Notes: a model not told the origin generated them from the letters alone. Positions 48,351-60,805 are shown, counted from the first letter of the stretch. The stretch is DNA of 64,000 nucleotides from Mesocentrotus franciscanus (GCA_037976565.1 CP137685.1:29062842-29126841), one strand, 5' to 3'. A program made the numbers and translations.

Positions 48351-49611
48351 CTTTTTTTTAAAGTCCTAATTGGGCTTTATAGGTTTCCGAATCACCACAG
48401 ATAAGCAAATAGACCCGATCTCGCTGTCCTGCTGAAAACCATGAACACTACTGAAAAACACAACACGTCGATAACTCGATATACTTGTAAGTATATTGGA
48501 ATAAAACGTTAAAGTTGTGAGCTGCTTAATTAAATATAACGTCGTTACAAAAACATTCATATTACAATGACGTTGCAACTTGCAAACATGATGTTCATTC
48601 ACATGGGAATGAAGGAAAGAGATACACCTAGATTACAATTACTCTACTGTCTCTTTGTGTAATTTGTCAGGTACTTGATTATCAAAGAGAGCAAGTCTTC
48701 AGACATAAATCTGTATGCATGACGCAAGAGCCTAATTTTAAGTCTCATAGTTTATTAACATTTTATCCGATTATTTTTCTAGTTCTCCTTTTCAGCCTAT
48801 TTATCTGTCCCTTTTATTGCGTAGTCTCCTCTCCAGCTTCTCTTTCTCATTTCTCTACGCTCTCTCTCTCTCTCTCTCTTTTATTGTCTTACCAGTCCCT
48901 CTAATCTTCTATTACATTTGTCTTATTGCCTTCTGTTACGAGATCGTTCTTCTTCAATTATCCTCTAGTCATCCGTTTCAATCTCTTCTCTTGTTTCTCT
49001 TTCTTTACTTTGATCATGTCCTTGATTATTTATGTGAATTACCATTTATATTATATGTTATGCTTTTGTATGTATCTTTTGTAAATTCAATTTGTTTCAG
49101 CCTCTGGCTGCTATTTGAATGTTTTTTAATTAATAAACCATATCAAATCAAATTCTAGTTTAAAAAATCACCAGGATTAGATAAAATTAGAGCAAATATT
49201 TATCAGGGGAAGGATTATATGATTCCCGGTAATATGAATAAACGTATGTGAACGATAAGTCCATATGTACCAGATTACAAAAAAGAGAGTTCTCAGTAAT
49301 AAACATGATGAATGAATGCATGTGGAACGATAAATCCTTGTCGTATCGACTACATAAGAAGAAATAAGAATTCTCAGTAATTATCATGATGAATAATAGC
49401 ATGCCAACGACAATTCCATGGAGACGAGATAAACAAAAGACTAAAGGAGAAGGGTATTTTGATCTTTGACTCATCGCCTCGATCCACGAGAAAAAAGCAA
49501 CATCAACAAAAGCAATGATCTTTAATAACATTAGATATATTAACATGGGACCATAGCATGATTGGCGCGAAGTTGGAGGAGCAATAAAACATATTTTTAA
49601 AGACACAGCGA

Positions 49612-49690
49612 GAATGAGAGAGAGAGAGAGAGGGGTGGGGGTAAGAAGAGGGGGGAGGGGGTAAGAAGAAGGAGAAGAAGAACAACAACA
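49612..49690. repeat. GA/GGGGTAAGAAG purine-rich tract
   Basis: GAGAGA run, then two GGGGGTAAGAAG units and GAAGAAGAACAAC. Confidence 0.8.
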
Positions 49691-50039
49691 ACAGCAGCAT
49701 TAAGAAGACAAAATAATAATAAGAAATTATATGATTTACGATCAAGTAGAGAAGGATTCAAAAGAGAAGAATAATATATCCCCTGATCTGAACGGGACGG
49801 TTTTTGATAAAAAAAAGGGAAGTTCATCAAAGAGTTGGAAATTCATGACATATGGCAATGCTCCTGACGTAAGACTTGTCCTCGTCTTCTTCTTTTAATT
49901 AGTCATCGATGCAGTTTCTATGAAATCGTAATAATCGTGCTAGTATAGGTCAATAATACGTCTTTGGTGGAGCGTCTCGCTAGGTTTGGGGATAAAATAA
50001 TCATTCTTAAATACAGTATATAGTACAGGTGATAGATAA

Positions 50040-52040
50040 TTGTGAGTTTTCTCATTCCTTTTATCATTTATGGATAAGAATTTCATGACAGCGATGTCAA
50101 ACAATGTATTTCTTTTTTGGAATGTGGCAATATTCCAGGTAGATCTAGGAATACATTTGAAATGTCGATGCCACGTGTGCAGTGCTTTTCACTGTGTGCG
50201 ATTTTCAGCAAGATCGGGTCAACTAGATGATCCGAAAAACTTCACAATACAAATATTCTTAATTATACTACATACTAAATTACCTATTTCTGTACATAGG
50301 TTTTCCCACAATGCATTAGCATTACGAAAACATAACTTTACCTTTATTAGTTAGTGCGCTTTTGATTGATTTTAGTATAAACAATTTTTTCCATGCACAG
50401 GTGTAATTAGCGACTGAAGGGAACATGAATTGCCAACATCTAGTGTAAGATCTAATTTACTGGGGCTACAAGCACGTATCCAGATCTCTGATCCCCCAAG
50501 GGAGTTAAAATAAAGTCTCCAATACTAATTATAATATTCGAAGAAAAAAAAGAAGAAAAAAAAAAGAAGAAGAAAAAAAAAGAAGAAAAAAGTAAACGTC
50601 AAGTATAACAATTTATTAAAAAAAGAATGACCAAGCTTTCAAATTTTTGGCCAGGTAAGGTAAAGTACCAGGCACTGTGAATTATATATCACTCCCTTTA
50701 CAATTGATTAACGTTTCTTTTCTTTTTTACATAAGCACATGCATGGTAATCTGGAGCTCATTGTCATTGTTGCTTTGAATATAAATCTCAGTTACAGTTA
50801 AATTCTAAGACTTCCCTTTTCTGTTATGACAATTTTCCTGAAATTAAATTTTAGAACGCTGATAATTTCACGGTAATAATTTTGATAAAACATACTGGTC
50901 TGTGTTGTGCCTTCAAAAAAAGGAAATTACTTATTATATCTTTGACAACCGAGTTATGCTAATTGCGTAAGATCGACGATAACCAGGATCCCAGTATGAC
51001 GTCATAAAACCTATATGAAATGCAATCTTCTACATTGTAGCATTATTTCTTTTTGCCCCCTCCCCCCTCCCCCCTCCCCCAATAATCTTATATTCATAGA
51101 ACAGCAGCCGACTGAATGTGAAATTCTACACAACTGCTCACTTTTGCTGAAGAGAAGTAGATCATGAATAAAAGAAATAGGCTATCCAGCAAATTTGATA
51201 AATTGTGAAAGGTCTGGCAAAATTATGAAAGAAACTTGCTCTTCATTTATCGGAATTTCTAGATTTAAATGAGTGAATTTGATTTTTTTAATGCAATGAT
51301 GATACTTTTCGTGAAAATCATTCCACATTTTGTGGTATGGCTTAGTAACTTTCGATTTAGAGGCATAAAAATATACCAGATGCAGGGGTTCGAACAAATT
51401 AGTTTGACAAAAGAAAGCTAAGCTTTGCTAGAAACCACAAAAAGCTTTCCAATTTCTAAGATAAAATATTAGCTGACTAACTTGACTCTTAACCGAGCCC
51501 TATACAATTAAAACAAAAATCGCCTGAAGCTTAATCATAATGATTAGTCATGTTTACAGTTAAAGTTTTGCTGTTAACCACGTGACCACAAGTTTGCCGT
51601 CAGAATTTGAGTGAGTGGATATAGAGTATACAGACTGTGGCATGCATGCAGTGTATCCATCTTATGGTCTTTAAGGCAGGGCAAATGCATTTATTGTAAC
51701 TAAACGCTTCATGATTGATCACTATGTGCAATCAATCTAACTCTTTTTTGTAAACGGAGCCCTAGTCAGTGGTCGATATCGGCTTCAACAACCTGACATT
51801 GACGTCTGTATCTTAATTAAGGTTTTCCGTCGTCTTCCATCTTCGCCCACGTATTGAATAGTATTTCACAAATAATAATGAATATTGATATTCAGTGCTT
51901 GATCTGCTTGGAGATGTTGGTTTTCCGAGAAATAAATTCTCAAAGAATGGAAACATTAATTTGTCAAATATGAAGCCTTGTACGATTTCGCTGAAACTAT
52001 GGTTTTACTGTGATCAAGTAAGTTGGATATTTGACCAAAA
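50040..52040. other. No supported gene
   Basis: AT-rich. Two AT-rich frames look moderately protein-like (plus strand from about 50138 after a TATTCCAG acceptor; minus strand 51182-51397), but neither has a full pair of splice sites. It also holds a GAA/AAAG tract at 50541-50592 and a CCCCTCC run at 51056-51080. Confidence 0.35.
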
Positions 52041-52046
52041 TGCTGT

Positions 52047-52313
52047 TTATTTATGAAGTTTATCAAATGGAATCTTGCCCTCCCACATCCCCAATACAAA
52101 AATGGAGTGGTCATTTATACCAAAATTATTATTGGACATATATTTACCAGAGACAATTTGGAAATGACAAATCCCATCATTGAATGTGAAATGTAACTTT
52201 ATATTTTTTCCATTGACCAGTACAAACGTCACGTCATTTATTTCGAGGCCCTTTTCATAACAATTATCGCTAGTGTCTTCACCATCATCATTACTGTTAT
52301 AACCTTTTCCCAT
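52047..52313 (-). CDS. Small open frame, unrecognised
   Basis: An 88-codon frame starting MGKGYNSNDDGEDTSDNCYE and then hydrophobic-alternating sequence (INDVTFVLVNGKNIKLHFTF) suggestive of beta strands. Composition is ordinary for a protein, although third positions are AT-rich. There are no splice sites, RNA evidence or homologue in view. It lies just beside a MITE. Confidence 0.2.
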   Translation of the reverse strand: MGKGYNSNDDGEDTSDNCYEKGLEINDVTFVLVNGKNIKLHFTFNDGICHFQIVSGKYMSNNNFGINDHSIFVLGMWEGKIPFDKLHK

Positions 52314-52420
52314 TATAATAGTATGTTTATTATCGTCGCATTATCATCCACATAAATACCACATTTGATCTCTCGATTTGGATCGGAACAAGTCAAGTAG
52401 CTTTCAAGATGTGCCTTTAA

Positions 52421-52987
52421 AGCCCAAGTCCACTCCGATTTTCAAAAATTATAACATGTTGTAAATAAATCAAAGGTTAAAACTGCCAAATATCACGGGC
52501 GTACTTCAATCAGGTGATTTTTAAGAGCGATTTTTGTTTCGGGTATTTCGAGCAAAACATTTATATTGCTGTACGGATGTGACGTATGCTCCTCACAACG
52601 AAAGTGCCAGCGGTATACATTCTGACAATAGGCTATTTTCGTAATGTAACCAAATGTAATGCATACGTCTTTGTGAAGTGCCTCTATACAAACTATTTCA
52701 TTCACCTGATAAGAATAATAGTGTTTCGTTATTCTTATCAGGTGAATGAAATAGTTTGTATCGAGGCACTTCACAAAGACGTATGCATTAAATTTGGTTA
52801 CATTACGAATCTGTGTTGTGAGGACCCTACGTCACAACCGACTCGATCATTAACTTGTTTTTTGCTCATTAAAAAAAATTATTAAAAATAAATTTGAGCA
52901 CCATTTTCCAAAACCAAGTTATATTTGGGCTTTTTAGATTTTTGTCTATCTAATCAGCTCAACTTTTCAGTGGAGTGGACTTGTACT
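52421..52987. mobile_element. TTAA MITE family D with large internal hairpin
   Basis: 567 bp flanked by TTAA (52417-52420 and 52988-52991). The inward termini are AGCCCAAGTCCACTCC and AGTACAAGTCCACTCC. The centre is a near-perfect inverted repeat (52638-52718 against 52729-52809). A second inverted pair (52575-52599 / 52815-52839) is offset by a 38-base insertion on the left arm. Confidence 0.88.
52638..52809. repeat. 81-bp stem, 10-base loop hairpin
   Basis: 52638-52718 and 52729-52809 are inverted copies differing at two positions by my comparison, with a loop at 52719-52728. Frames open on both strands here arise from the palindrome. Confidence 0.92.
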
Positions 52988-53509
52988 TTAAAATCATTCA
53001 GAACTATTTGTTGATTTTTACGTCAAGGGTAACTGGGGCGCTATCTTATCTGACAATTTACATTTTATGTTTGCGGTTTAACTTCTTGTTCCGTTTGCTT
53101 TGTCAAGGAAACAAGTCTGTCGATTAATAGGGAAAACTTGTATTACTCACCGTTCTGGTAAATCAATTAAGACACTTTATGGTTGCTATGTTTTGAGTTG
53201 GTGGTCTGAAGTACACTTTGTCCTAACTTAGCCATAACAACACTTTGATAGACTACTACCACAATTTTATGCCATTATGCGATACTCAAGCCGTCAAGGG
53301 CATGGTTGAGGCAATTCGAAAAGATGCCAGCCGACCACGATTTGTAATGGCGTAATGATATCATGTGCAAAATAGCACATGTACAGATCTTTGCACAAAA
53401 ACAACATCTATTCTTCTAATGCAATGAACTTGTACCGGCATTCGCACTCTTTTAAAATGTGTTTTTCATATGATGTCCAAAATTATTTGGATGCACTATA
53501 GAAGAACGC

Positions 53510-53700
53510 ATTATTATTGTCATTTTCATTATTATTCTTTATCATAAATATAATAATTATTATTATCATTATTATTATTATCCTTATTATTATTATTATC
53601 ATTATTATTATTATCATTATTTTAATTATTATTAATAATAACATTATCATCATTATGATTACTATTATTATTATTATTATTACTATTATTATTATTAGTT
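53510..53700. repeat. ATT trinucleotide microsatellite
   Basis: Interrupted TTA/ATT/ATC repeat; homopolymeric Ile/Asn frames on both strands are artefacts. Confidence 0.95.
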
Positions 53701-53919
53701 GAATTGAAATAATATCAGAACTGAGAGATACTATATCAATGGCGTCGGAAACTATAGGATGCGGCCGATGAGGAGGGGGCGGCAGAGATGTCATGGGGGC
53801 ATCGCTTTTACAAGATTGATGAAATAGAAGAGAACAAAGCAATCAAGTGGGAAGGTGGAAGGTGAGGCCATATATTCTTCTATTCACGTTCCTTCCTCCC
53901 CTCCCTCACCCCACCCACT

Positions 53920-53923
53920 CTCA

Positions 53924-53958
<35 letters not shown>

Positions 53959-53960
53959 CT
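53920..53960. repeat. CT dinucleotide repeat
   Basis: CTCTCT run ending TTTCTTTCTGTC. Confidence 0.85.
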
Positions 53961-54498
53961 GTCACAGTTTTGGATTAGGGGATAGTGTCCCAGTATATAT
54001 ATAAATATCCATATTATTATTATTACCCCCTAGGTAAGCTTATAATGAATTTAATTATATTATTTGTCATTTGTAAGGGCTCCATGCATACCATGTAGCC
54101 CTCACAATTTAAAATGCAGGAGATAATAATTATTTATAGCGGCTACATAAATCATGGATAAACATAATAAAGCCTGCATAATTCCCTGGCATTTTTTCCT
54201 CATGAGTTCTATCTACAAAATAAAAAATGTAACTTATTTTTTCTTGCGCAATATTATGAAACGTATATATATCTATATATTTATAGGGGCTACCCCACAC
54301 AAGGTGCAGAGTTGCAGACATAACATTTTACGGGTGGTGTCATGACAGGAACCTTTGGACTTTTGGTGGGAAAAAATGGCACTAGCAGATCGAATGATTG
54401 GTCCTTATTAGTTTCTTTTAATTTCTTTCTTTCCTACACATACATTCTTATTTGCCTCTGTATCTTATCTCTCACTTTGTTTGTTCATAAGTGTATTT

Positions 54499-55010
54499 GT
54501 GATGAATGAATGAATGAATGAATAAATGGATGAATGAGTATATGAATGACCGAGTGACTGACTAAATGAATGAATGAATGAATGGATTGATGAATGAATG
54601 AATGAATGAATGAATGAATGAGTATATGAACGACCGACTGACTGACTAAATGAATGAATGAATGGATGGATGTATAATGAATGGATTGATGAATGAATGA
54701 ATGAATGAATGTATGAATGGATATATGAATGACTGAATGAATTTATGAATGGTTATATGAATGACTGAATGAATGCATGAATGAATGGATGGATGAATAC
54801 AATTAATGTATGAATGAATGAATGAATGAATGAATGAATGAATGAATGAATAAATGAATGGATGAATGAATGTATGAATGGTTATATGAATGACTGAATG
54901 AATGTATGAATGAATGGATGGATGAATAAAATTAATGTACGAATGAATGAATGAATGAATGAATGAATGAATGAATGGATGAATGAGTGGAAGGATGAAC
55001 TTATGAATGC
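54499..55010. repeat. TGAA tetranucleotide repeat, 0.5 kb
   Basis: GAATGAATGAAT interspersed with larger recurring units (GTATATGAATGACTGAATGA; GGATGAATAAAATTAATGTA), showing secondary duplication. Confidence 0.95.
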
Positions 55011-55663
55011 AAAGGAGTTGAGTGTTGTACGAAATTTGCCCACAACCTGTCCTGTAGATTAGACAAAGAGGTCATCAAATATGAAATAGGCCTATATTAA
55101 TAACGTATTGACTGATATATTCAATATTATGCAGCCAGTGAAGCCATCGACCCCACCCACCCCTCCTTTTGAGAAGCCACTTAAGATCATTTGAACTCAT
55201 TGTAGCAAGAATCCAATGCATAATTGTTTGATACCGCCATAATTACAGCACACAAACACACACAATGCGTCAGTAGAAAATGGCTAAGCCTTCAAACTCC
55301 TAGTCGTTTGGCGTAAAATAACACAAGAAAACAATTTAATTGCGGGATTACCTTGGATTGGAATACCAAGAGAACACCCCCACAAACACACTGTTCATGG
55401 TTCATACTGGCTACAATATCGATTCGTGTCTGTGAATTAATACAGAGATTGACCAGACTTAATCTTGTTAACTGTGTTTTAGTGGTTTCCATGGAAATGC
55501 CTGTAGTGTATGAATAAATGATAAAACCACCAAGCAAATGAAGTGCCTTAATACAGTATGCTACCAACCGATTGTAGGTAGACAGTCTCAGTTATAGAGA
55601 CTTGGGCTTCTTCTCCAAATAAAATATCTATAAACATATTTGACATTAAAATGTAGCTTTTAA

Positions 55664-55851
55664 AGCCCCACTGCACTACTTGTAGCTACTTGCTCCCTCT
55701 GTACAGAAAACAATGCATAAGCGGTGCCCGTTGGTCCCCCATGATCCTCTTTTTCTTATGTTAATTGAGAGCTGAGTTGATGAGATAACCACCTGTCAGT
55801 GACCATGCTGGGATGTCTAATCCCTTCTGGCCAAACTAATGCAGACAGGCT
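55664..55851. mobile_element. TTAA-flanked MITE-like element
   Basis: 188 bp between TTAA at 55660-55663 and 55852-55855. The inward termini AGCCCCACTGCACTA and AGCCTGTCTGCATTA agree at about 11 of 15 positions. Confidence 0.5.
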
Positions 55852-56057
55852 TTAAAGTAAGGGTCGTTTCGCTGAATAGGTCTTACCAACTCTATAGACA
55901 AGTATTACATACCCCCCACCCAACAAACAAAAACAAAAACACACACACACAAAAGCATGCCATTACAAACTGATCAATCAGACTGGACAACTATTATCAG
56001 CGAGTCAGTCCCTGAATCGCTTTGAAATATGAATACTAGCCATTGAGTCGTATTCAA

Positions 56058-56566
56058 AGATAAAGTTGAGTACAGGGCCCCGTCATATATCGTATGTTCA
56101 TATTTGCGATTGATTCCACATCCATCGCAAATAAGTTGCGATTAATCGCAACTTTTTATAATACAGGGCCCTGGTCGTACGATTGCATTGTGAAAGAAAA
56201 GTCTGTCCGGAAGAAAAAGGTTCATTATGTAGTACATACTGTGAGGTTTTGGAGTCATGAACGTGATGGAAATTATAAGAAAGTGGCTCAGTCTTGCTTA
56301 TGCAGCGTACACAGAACTGTGGATATGGGACTACATAAACACGTGGCATGAAAGTATGGTCCTAATTTTACAGCGGTTTCTGGTCATATTTCGAATATGA
56401 CGGCATTTGAAGAGTCATCCTTTTCAGGTGACAATCTTTAAATGATATTTTTTTTCCACACTAGCATAAAGGAACGCTCACAAATTATTTGTTCACGTTT
56501 CCCAACTCAACCACGTCACTACCTTAGCACCGTTTTCTCTCATCTGAACAATTTTACCAAGTCCCT
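56058..56566. mobile_element. TTAA MITE family B with a nested insertion
   Basis: It starts AGATAAAGTTGAGTAC (left TTAA mutated to TTCA) and ends CAAGTCCCT before TTAA at 56567. Blocks ATTGTGAAAGAAAAG, GAGGTTTTGGAGTCATGA and TATGGGACTACATAAACACG correspond to those of 44001-44388. Bases 56073-56172 are a nested element. Confidence 0.7.
56073..56172. mobile_element. Nested foldback element, AGGGCCC termini
   Basis: It is bounded by ACAGGGCCCCG and TACAGGGCCCT. The interior holds TTGCGATTGATTCC...ATCGCAA and the perfect 18-base palindrome GTTGCGATTAATCGCAAC (56135-56152). Confidence 0.7.
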
Positions 56567-56624
56567 TTAAAGTAGACTCAATTACCTGTATCCATAACAG
56601 TCTGTCAACTTTACTTTAACTTAC

Positions 56625-56689
56625 CGAATGTGTCAAAAGCTTCAGCTGATCTATGGAGCGCCAAGTCTCAACCTCTTCATTACGTGATA
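56625..56689 (-). CDS. Candidate exon of the unrecognised minus-strand gene
   Basis: The donor is consensus (ATTCG|GTAAGT at 56624). With an acceptor at 56690 (ATATTGCTGAG) the only open frame reads SRNEEVETWRSIDQLKLLTH plus S, ending in phase 0. That fits the phase-0 start of the exon at 32729-32810. A better-looking acceptor lies at 56702 (CATTTTGTCACAG), but every frame from there meets a stop, so the exon could instead be 5' untranslated. The implied next intron is about 24 kb. Unrecognised. Confidence 0.35.
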
Positions 56690-57109
56690 CTCAGCAATAT
56701 TCTGTGACAAAATGAAGAAAGAAACAAAATCAAATGTCATTTTGAAATCTAATCTTGTTATCTACCCTTTTTATTCGTACATTCTTTAATCTTCGACTGC
56801 AGCAATGTTTCATGGAATATTATGTTGTTATTTAGGACCCCATCAAACAGGTTTTTTTTAAATTTGTCTTCGCCTACAAACTGACGGACCCCGGCCCGAT
56901 TTGAAAATGACTCGCGTCTTTTGGATGGCGGTCATTTCCCAGACGTACATAGATAATCACATTTGATTGATACACGTCTGTAAAAGTAAAATCGAACATA
57001 ATCAGAGGGTTACAAAGATTATAAAGATCACGATAAAGCGTGAAACTAATCTATATCGCTGTTTATTATACGTTGCTGATGACATCACATTCATGCATAG
57101 GATTCTAAC

Positions 57110-57776
57110 TAAGTAACGGACGTCTTGCTGTACACCACACCATGATGAACATCTAAAAGTTGTACACACAATAAGAAACAGACGTCTTGTTGTACACCAC
57201 ACCCTAAGTTGTACACACATTAAATAACGGACGTCTGGCTGTACAACACACCATGATGAACATCTAAAAATTGTACACACATTAAGAAAGGGACGTCTTG
57301 TTGTACACCACACACTAAGTTGTACACACATTAAGTAACGGACGTCTTGCTGTACACCACACCATGATGAACATCTAAAAGTTGTACACATATTAAGTAA
57401 CGGACGTCTTGTTGTACACCACACCATAAGTTGTACACACATTAAGTAACGGACGTCTTGCTGTACACCACACCATGATGAACATCTAAAAGTTGTACAC
57501 ACATTAAGTAACGGACGTCTTGTTGTACACCACACCATAAGTTGTACACACATTAAGTAACGGACGTCTTGCTGTACACCACACCATGATGAACATCTAA
57601 AAGTTGTACACATATTAAGTAACGGACGTCTTGTTGTACACCACACCATAAGTTGTACACACATTAAGTAACGGACGTCTTGCTGTACACCAAACCATAA
57701 GTTGTACACACATTAAGTAACGGACGTCTTGCTGTACACCACACCATGATGAACATCTAAAAAGTGTACACACATT
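57110..57776. repeat. 111-bp compound minisatellite
   Basis: Two subunits alternate. One is about 62 bp and contains CCATGATGAACATCTAAAAG. The other is about 49 bp and contains ACCATAAGTTGTACACACAT. Both carry TAACGGACGTCTTG[CT]TGTA. Identical positions recur every 111 bases (for example 57474 and 57585). Because 111 is a multiple of 3, a 235-codon Cys/Val-rich frame stays open on the minus strand, but it is a by-product. Confidence 0.95.
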
Positions 57777-57779
57777 AGT

Positions 57780-60700
57780 GGCAATGTGAACAGATCAATA
57801 AGTAGCCTTCGTGTGTAAGCGTTTGCATCCTTTCATACGTTGCTAAAAGCGACCCTCATGAGAGTGCAATGAAGTATGAAAAATACAAAATACATGTACG
57901 TTTGAAGGAATGATAGAATCTGAAAAAAGAAGAGTAAGAGTTGTCCTTGGAAAACATTTAAATGAGTGTAACTGCACTTTGTTTCCATGATATAAATTTG
58001 AGAGCACTTATCTGGCAGGTAAAGTATACCTAAGTGGCTTATGCATAGTAACATAAGTATCCACGACTAGTATATATTTCACTCTCTTATGTCTGTTATG
58101 GCGTTGTGGCGGTATATATCGAGTATTGTATATTACTATATACTATGAATTCAACGGGTAAAACTTTGCAAGCTGATGCTGAGTAAGTTGGACACTGTAA
58201 AAACCATATGAGCGCAGACCAGTGGCATAACTTCGTTCAAATCCTGAGGGGGGTGATTATTCTAGGCCCCTATATACGACTCTCAAATTGACATGTTGCC
58301 CGAGCGGAAATATTTTTAAAGTTTTTAGATGTGGAACCGTACAAGACCGTCTGAAATATTTTCTATTCGCTACCAAACTTAACATCATCTAGCCGTATAA
58401 TCAATCATGCAATGGCAAATCATTTAACTTCTGTCAACATTCGGTTCAATTATCTGCATAACAGTATCAAGGGCACAAACCAACAAAGGTGAGAGAAAGA
58501 GAGAGAAAGAGAGAGGGGGGGGGAAATAAATAGACGTAATTACCATACCTCAAGTCTTATTCATGTAAGATAAATAGCAAGGAATTCAATGATTTTGGTA
58601 AAACGCTTAATCGGTCAGCATCAAAACACTCTTAGTACTTGCTTTGAACATCATTACTTTCTTTGGATTGATAACATGGTGAGAAGAAAAAAATCTTCCC
58701 ATGAACTGTATTGACCCATTAAAACACAATTCATGTACTTAAAGCCATAAAAGGCATGTTCCACCCGCCCTTTTTATAATTCTAAGAAGCATTTAAATGC
58801 TTGATCTATACATATATTTGTTGAATATACCGGACATTTAATATAAAAGGCATACAGAAATCTCGATGCTGATACTGGAATATTGCGAATCTATGAAAAA
58901 CTGTAAACTGTTATTTTCCGGGAGCGTGATTAATTTCTCCTGGGCAAAATTAATGGGAGAGATAAATAAAACGATCTTCATAAACTCTTCGTGGTAAAAT
59001 TTTGGCCAGAACTCTAGAAGCATAAAATGTTAGTCTACTTACCAACCAAACAGTGAGTTCACATTGATCAGAGCACTACCTCTCCACAACAAACATAATG
59101 TTTCCTGTCTTTGAGATAAGGCAACCGGTATTTGGTGATATTAGTACCTGTATGTATATAGACAGAGTCTGGACACTCCACTGAAGCTGAACAATTAAGG
59201 CCTATAGTTGGTTCGCTCGTGGTCCCATACGTAGACAATCGTGTATGCACACCCCTTGGACTTGTACGGTAAATGATATCCTACGGAACATCGCCTTGTT
59301 CTATGTTCCCACACAATACAAACCTCGGCTAACAGGGTATTGATCTGGAAATAGACAGGTCCAGAAGAGTTTGAGTGCTTATCGATGTGTGGAGAGAATT
59401 AAAATAACTTGTGGTCAAAACGGTTATTGTCCGATCCGTTCTGCTGAGTAAATAATAGTGAGCAGTCAAGCTGTACGAGTGACAGTCCAGAAAAACGTTA
59501 GGCTTACATGCAATGGTCAGTTTGTCGCACTGACCGATCCGTTTTTTTTTTTACAGTAGCAAGCCAACCCCGGCCCCCTTAATCCATTAGTAAATTTCAG
59601 TAACTTTTGTCGACATTTTTTTTTTGGCAAGGATATGACAAAATGCCGTACCTGTTAATCACACATGTACTGTGTAACAATTTGAATTTATAAGGATAGT
59701 CCCCCCTATAAAAAAAAAGCTGGTTATGCCTCTGTAATGTCTGTATGAGTGCCCTGCGTTCTAGAGATACTAGTGTAATGTCTAAAAATATATACGCACA
59801 GTATATGGTTATATACAATTTAATATTCCTTTATTGAAGAAAATATCAGAGGAAAACTTAGTCAACTTTTACGTGAAATATGTTCTCATAAATGGCACTA
59901 CAGCAAATACGGTCTCCGTCCCTTATCCTTCTTCTGATCTCCTTTTGGATTGAGTTTCAATTAAGTTTCTAAAGGAATAGAGGGTTAGCGTTAGGACTGT
60001 GATTAGTTCTTAAGTTAGGTTTAAGGTTATAGGGTTAGGGATAGTACAGGTCTTGTGTCTAAGTTTGAAGTTAAGATTTCGACTTGTGTAGGATTTACTC
60101 CGAAAGCATGTAAATGTCGCCGGTCAAGGTATCGTACAATCTTCAACACATAGTTTTAAGAAGTTCAGTGGTACCTTTAAATCAAAACGCGTGTTGCAAT
60201 TCAACTCACACAGTCTAATTGAAAGTGGTGTCAACATCTTGACCTTACGCCAACTCTTGAATATATAGGTAGCGTAATTCTACGCCATTTTCAGGTCAAC
60301 TTGTTAGGAGGTGTGAAAGAAAGGATAGTTCGTAACCTTGAGAAACTGAAAGTGGTCTGGTGTCACAACCAATCATAATATTGTGGAATGTTTCCTGATC
60401 AAAGGTTGTTTGGTGATACGTATCAGAGCTCTTCGAATGTGAGTAGCCATATATTTCTGTTCGGGTGACAGTCGGATCGAATTTAATGGGGTGCAGGAGG
60501 CGTGCTCCCCCTCCCCCTTTACTTTGGATCAACACTCCACAACTGTAAGCGCTTTTTATAGTGGAGGGGTCGACTCTCTGACCAACCTAACAGAAGACTC
60601 TTGAATCGCATCTATACGCGGAAGATCTGTCCCCATATCTGGCGTGTCTGTAACCCCGCCACCCCCTCTCATAATCTTCGAAGGGTACGCCACTGAGAAA

Positions 60701-60800
60701 AGCCTCTCATATATGTACATCGTATATTCTAAAAGGCGATACAATTGTCATTGCCACATACATGTGTATTAATAGAAATAAAGTTATATCTTTGTCAACT
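57780..60800. other. No firm gene; some splice-like sites
   Basis: A strong minus-strand donor (TTTGGTTG|GTAAGT at about 59042) could end an upstream or first exon of the minus-strand gene, with a protein-like phase-2 frame containing RGSALINVNSLFGW. I could not connect it to the 56.6-kb exon in phase. The rest is AT-rich with short GTTAGGG-like stretches near 59985-60045 and transposon-like ends (GTACGCCACTGAG near 60686). Confidence 0.3.
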
Positions 60801-60805
60801 TTTAG

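Noticed and set aside
52493..52885. Two similar protein-like frames on opposite strands (TNYFIHLIRI...)
   Set aside because: They come from the two arms of the MITE hairpin, not from separate genes.
56094..56351. Overlapping 83-85 codon frames on both strands
   Set aside because: Both lie inside MITE family B and its nested element.
57002..57709. 235-codon minus-strand Cys/Trp-rich open frame
   Set aside because: The 111-bp minisatellite unit is a multiple of three, which keeps a frame open; no start-site, splice or compositional support beyond the repeat.
59041..59250. Minus-strand first or internal exon ending at the donor near 59042
   Set aside because: Strong donor, but no frame joins the 56.6-kb exon in phase and no good acceptor was found.
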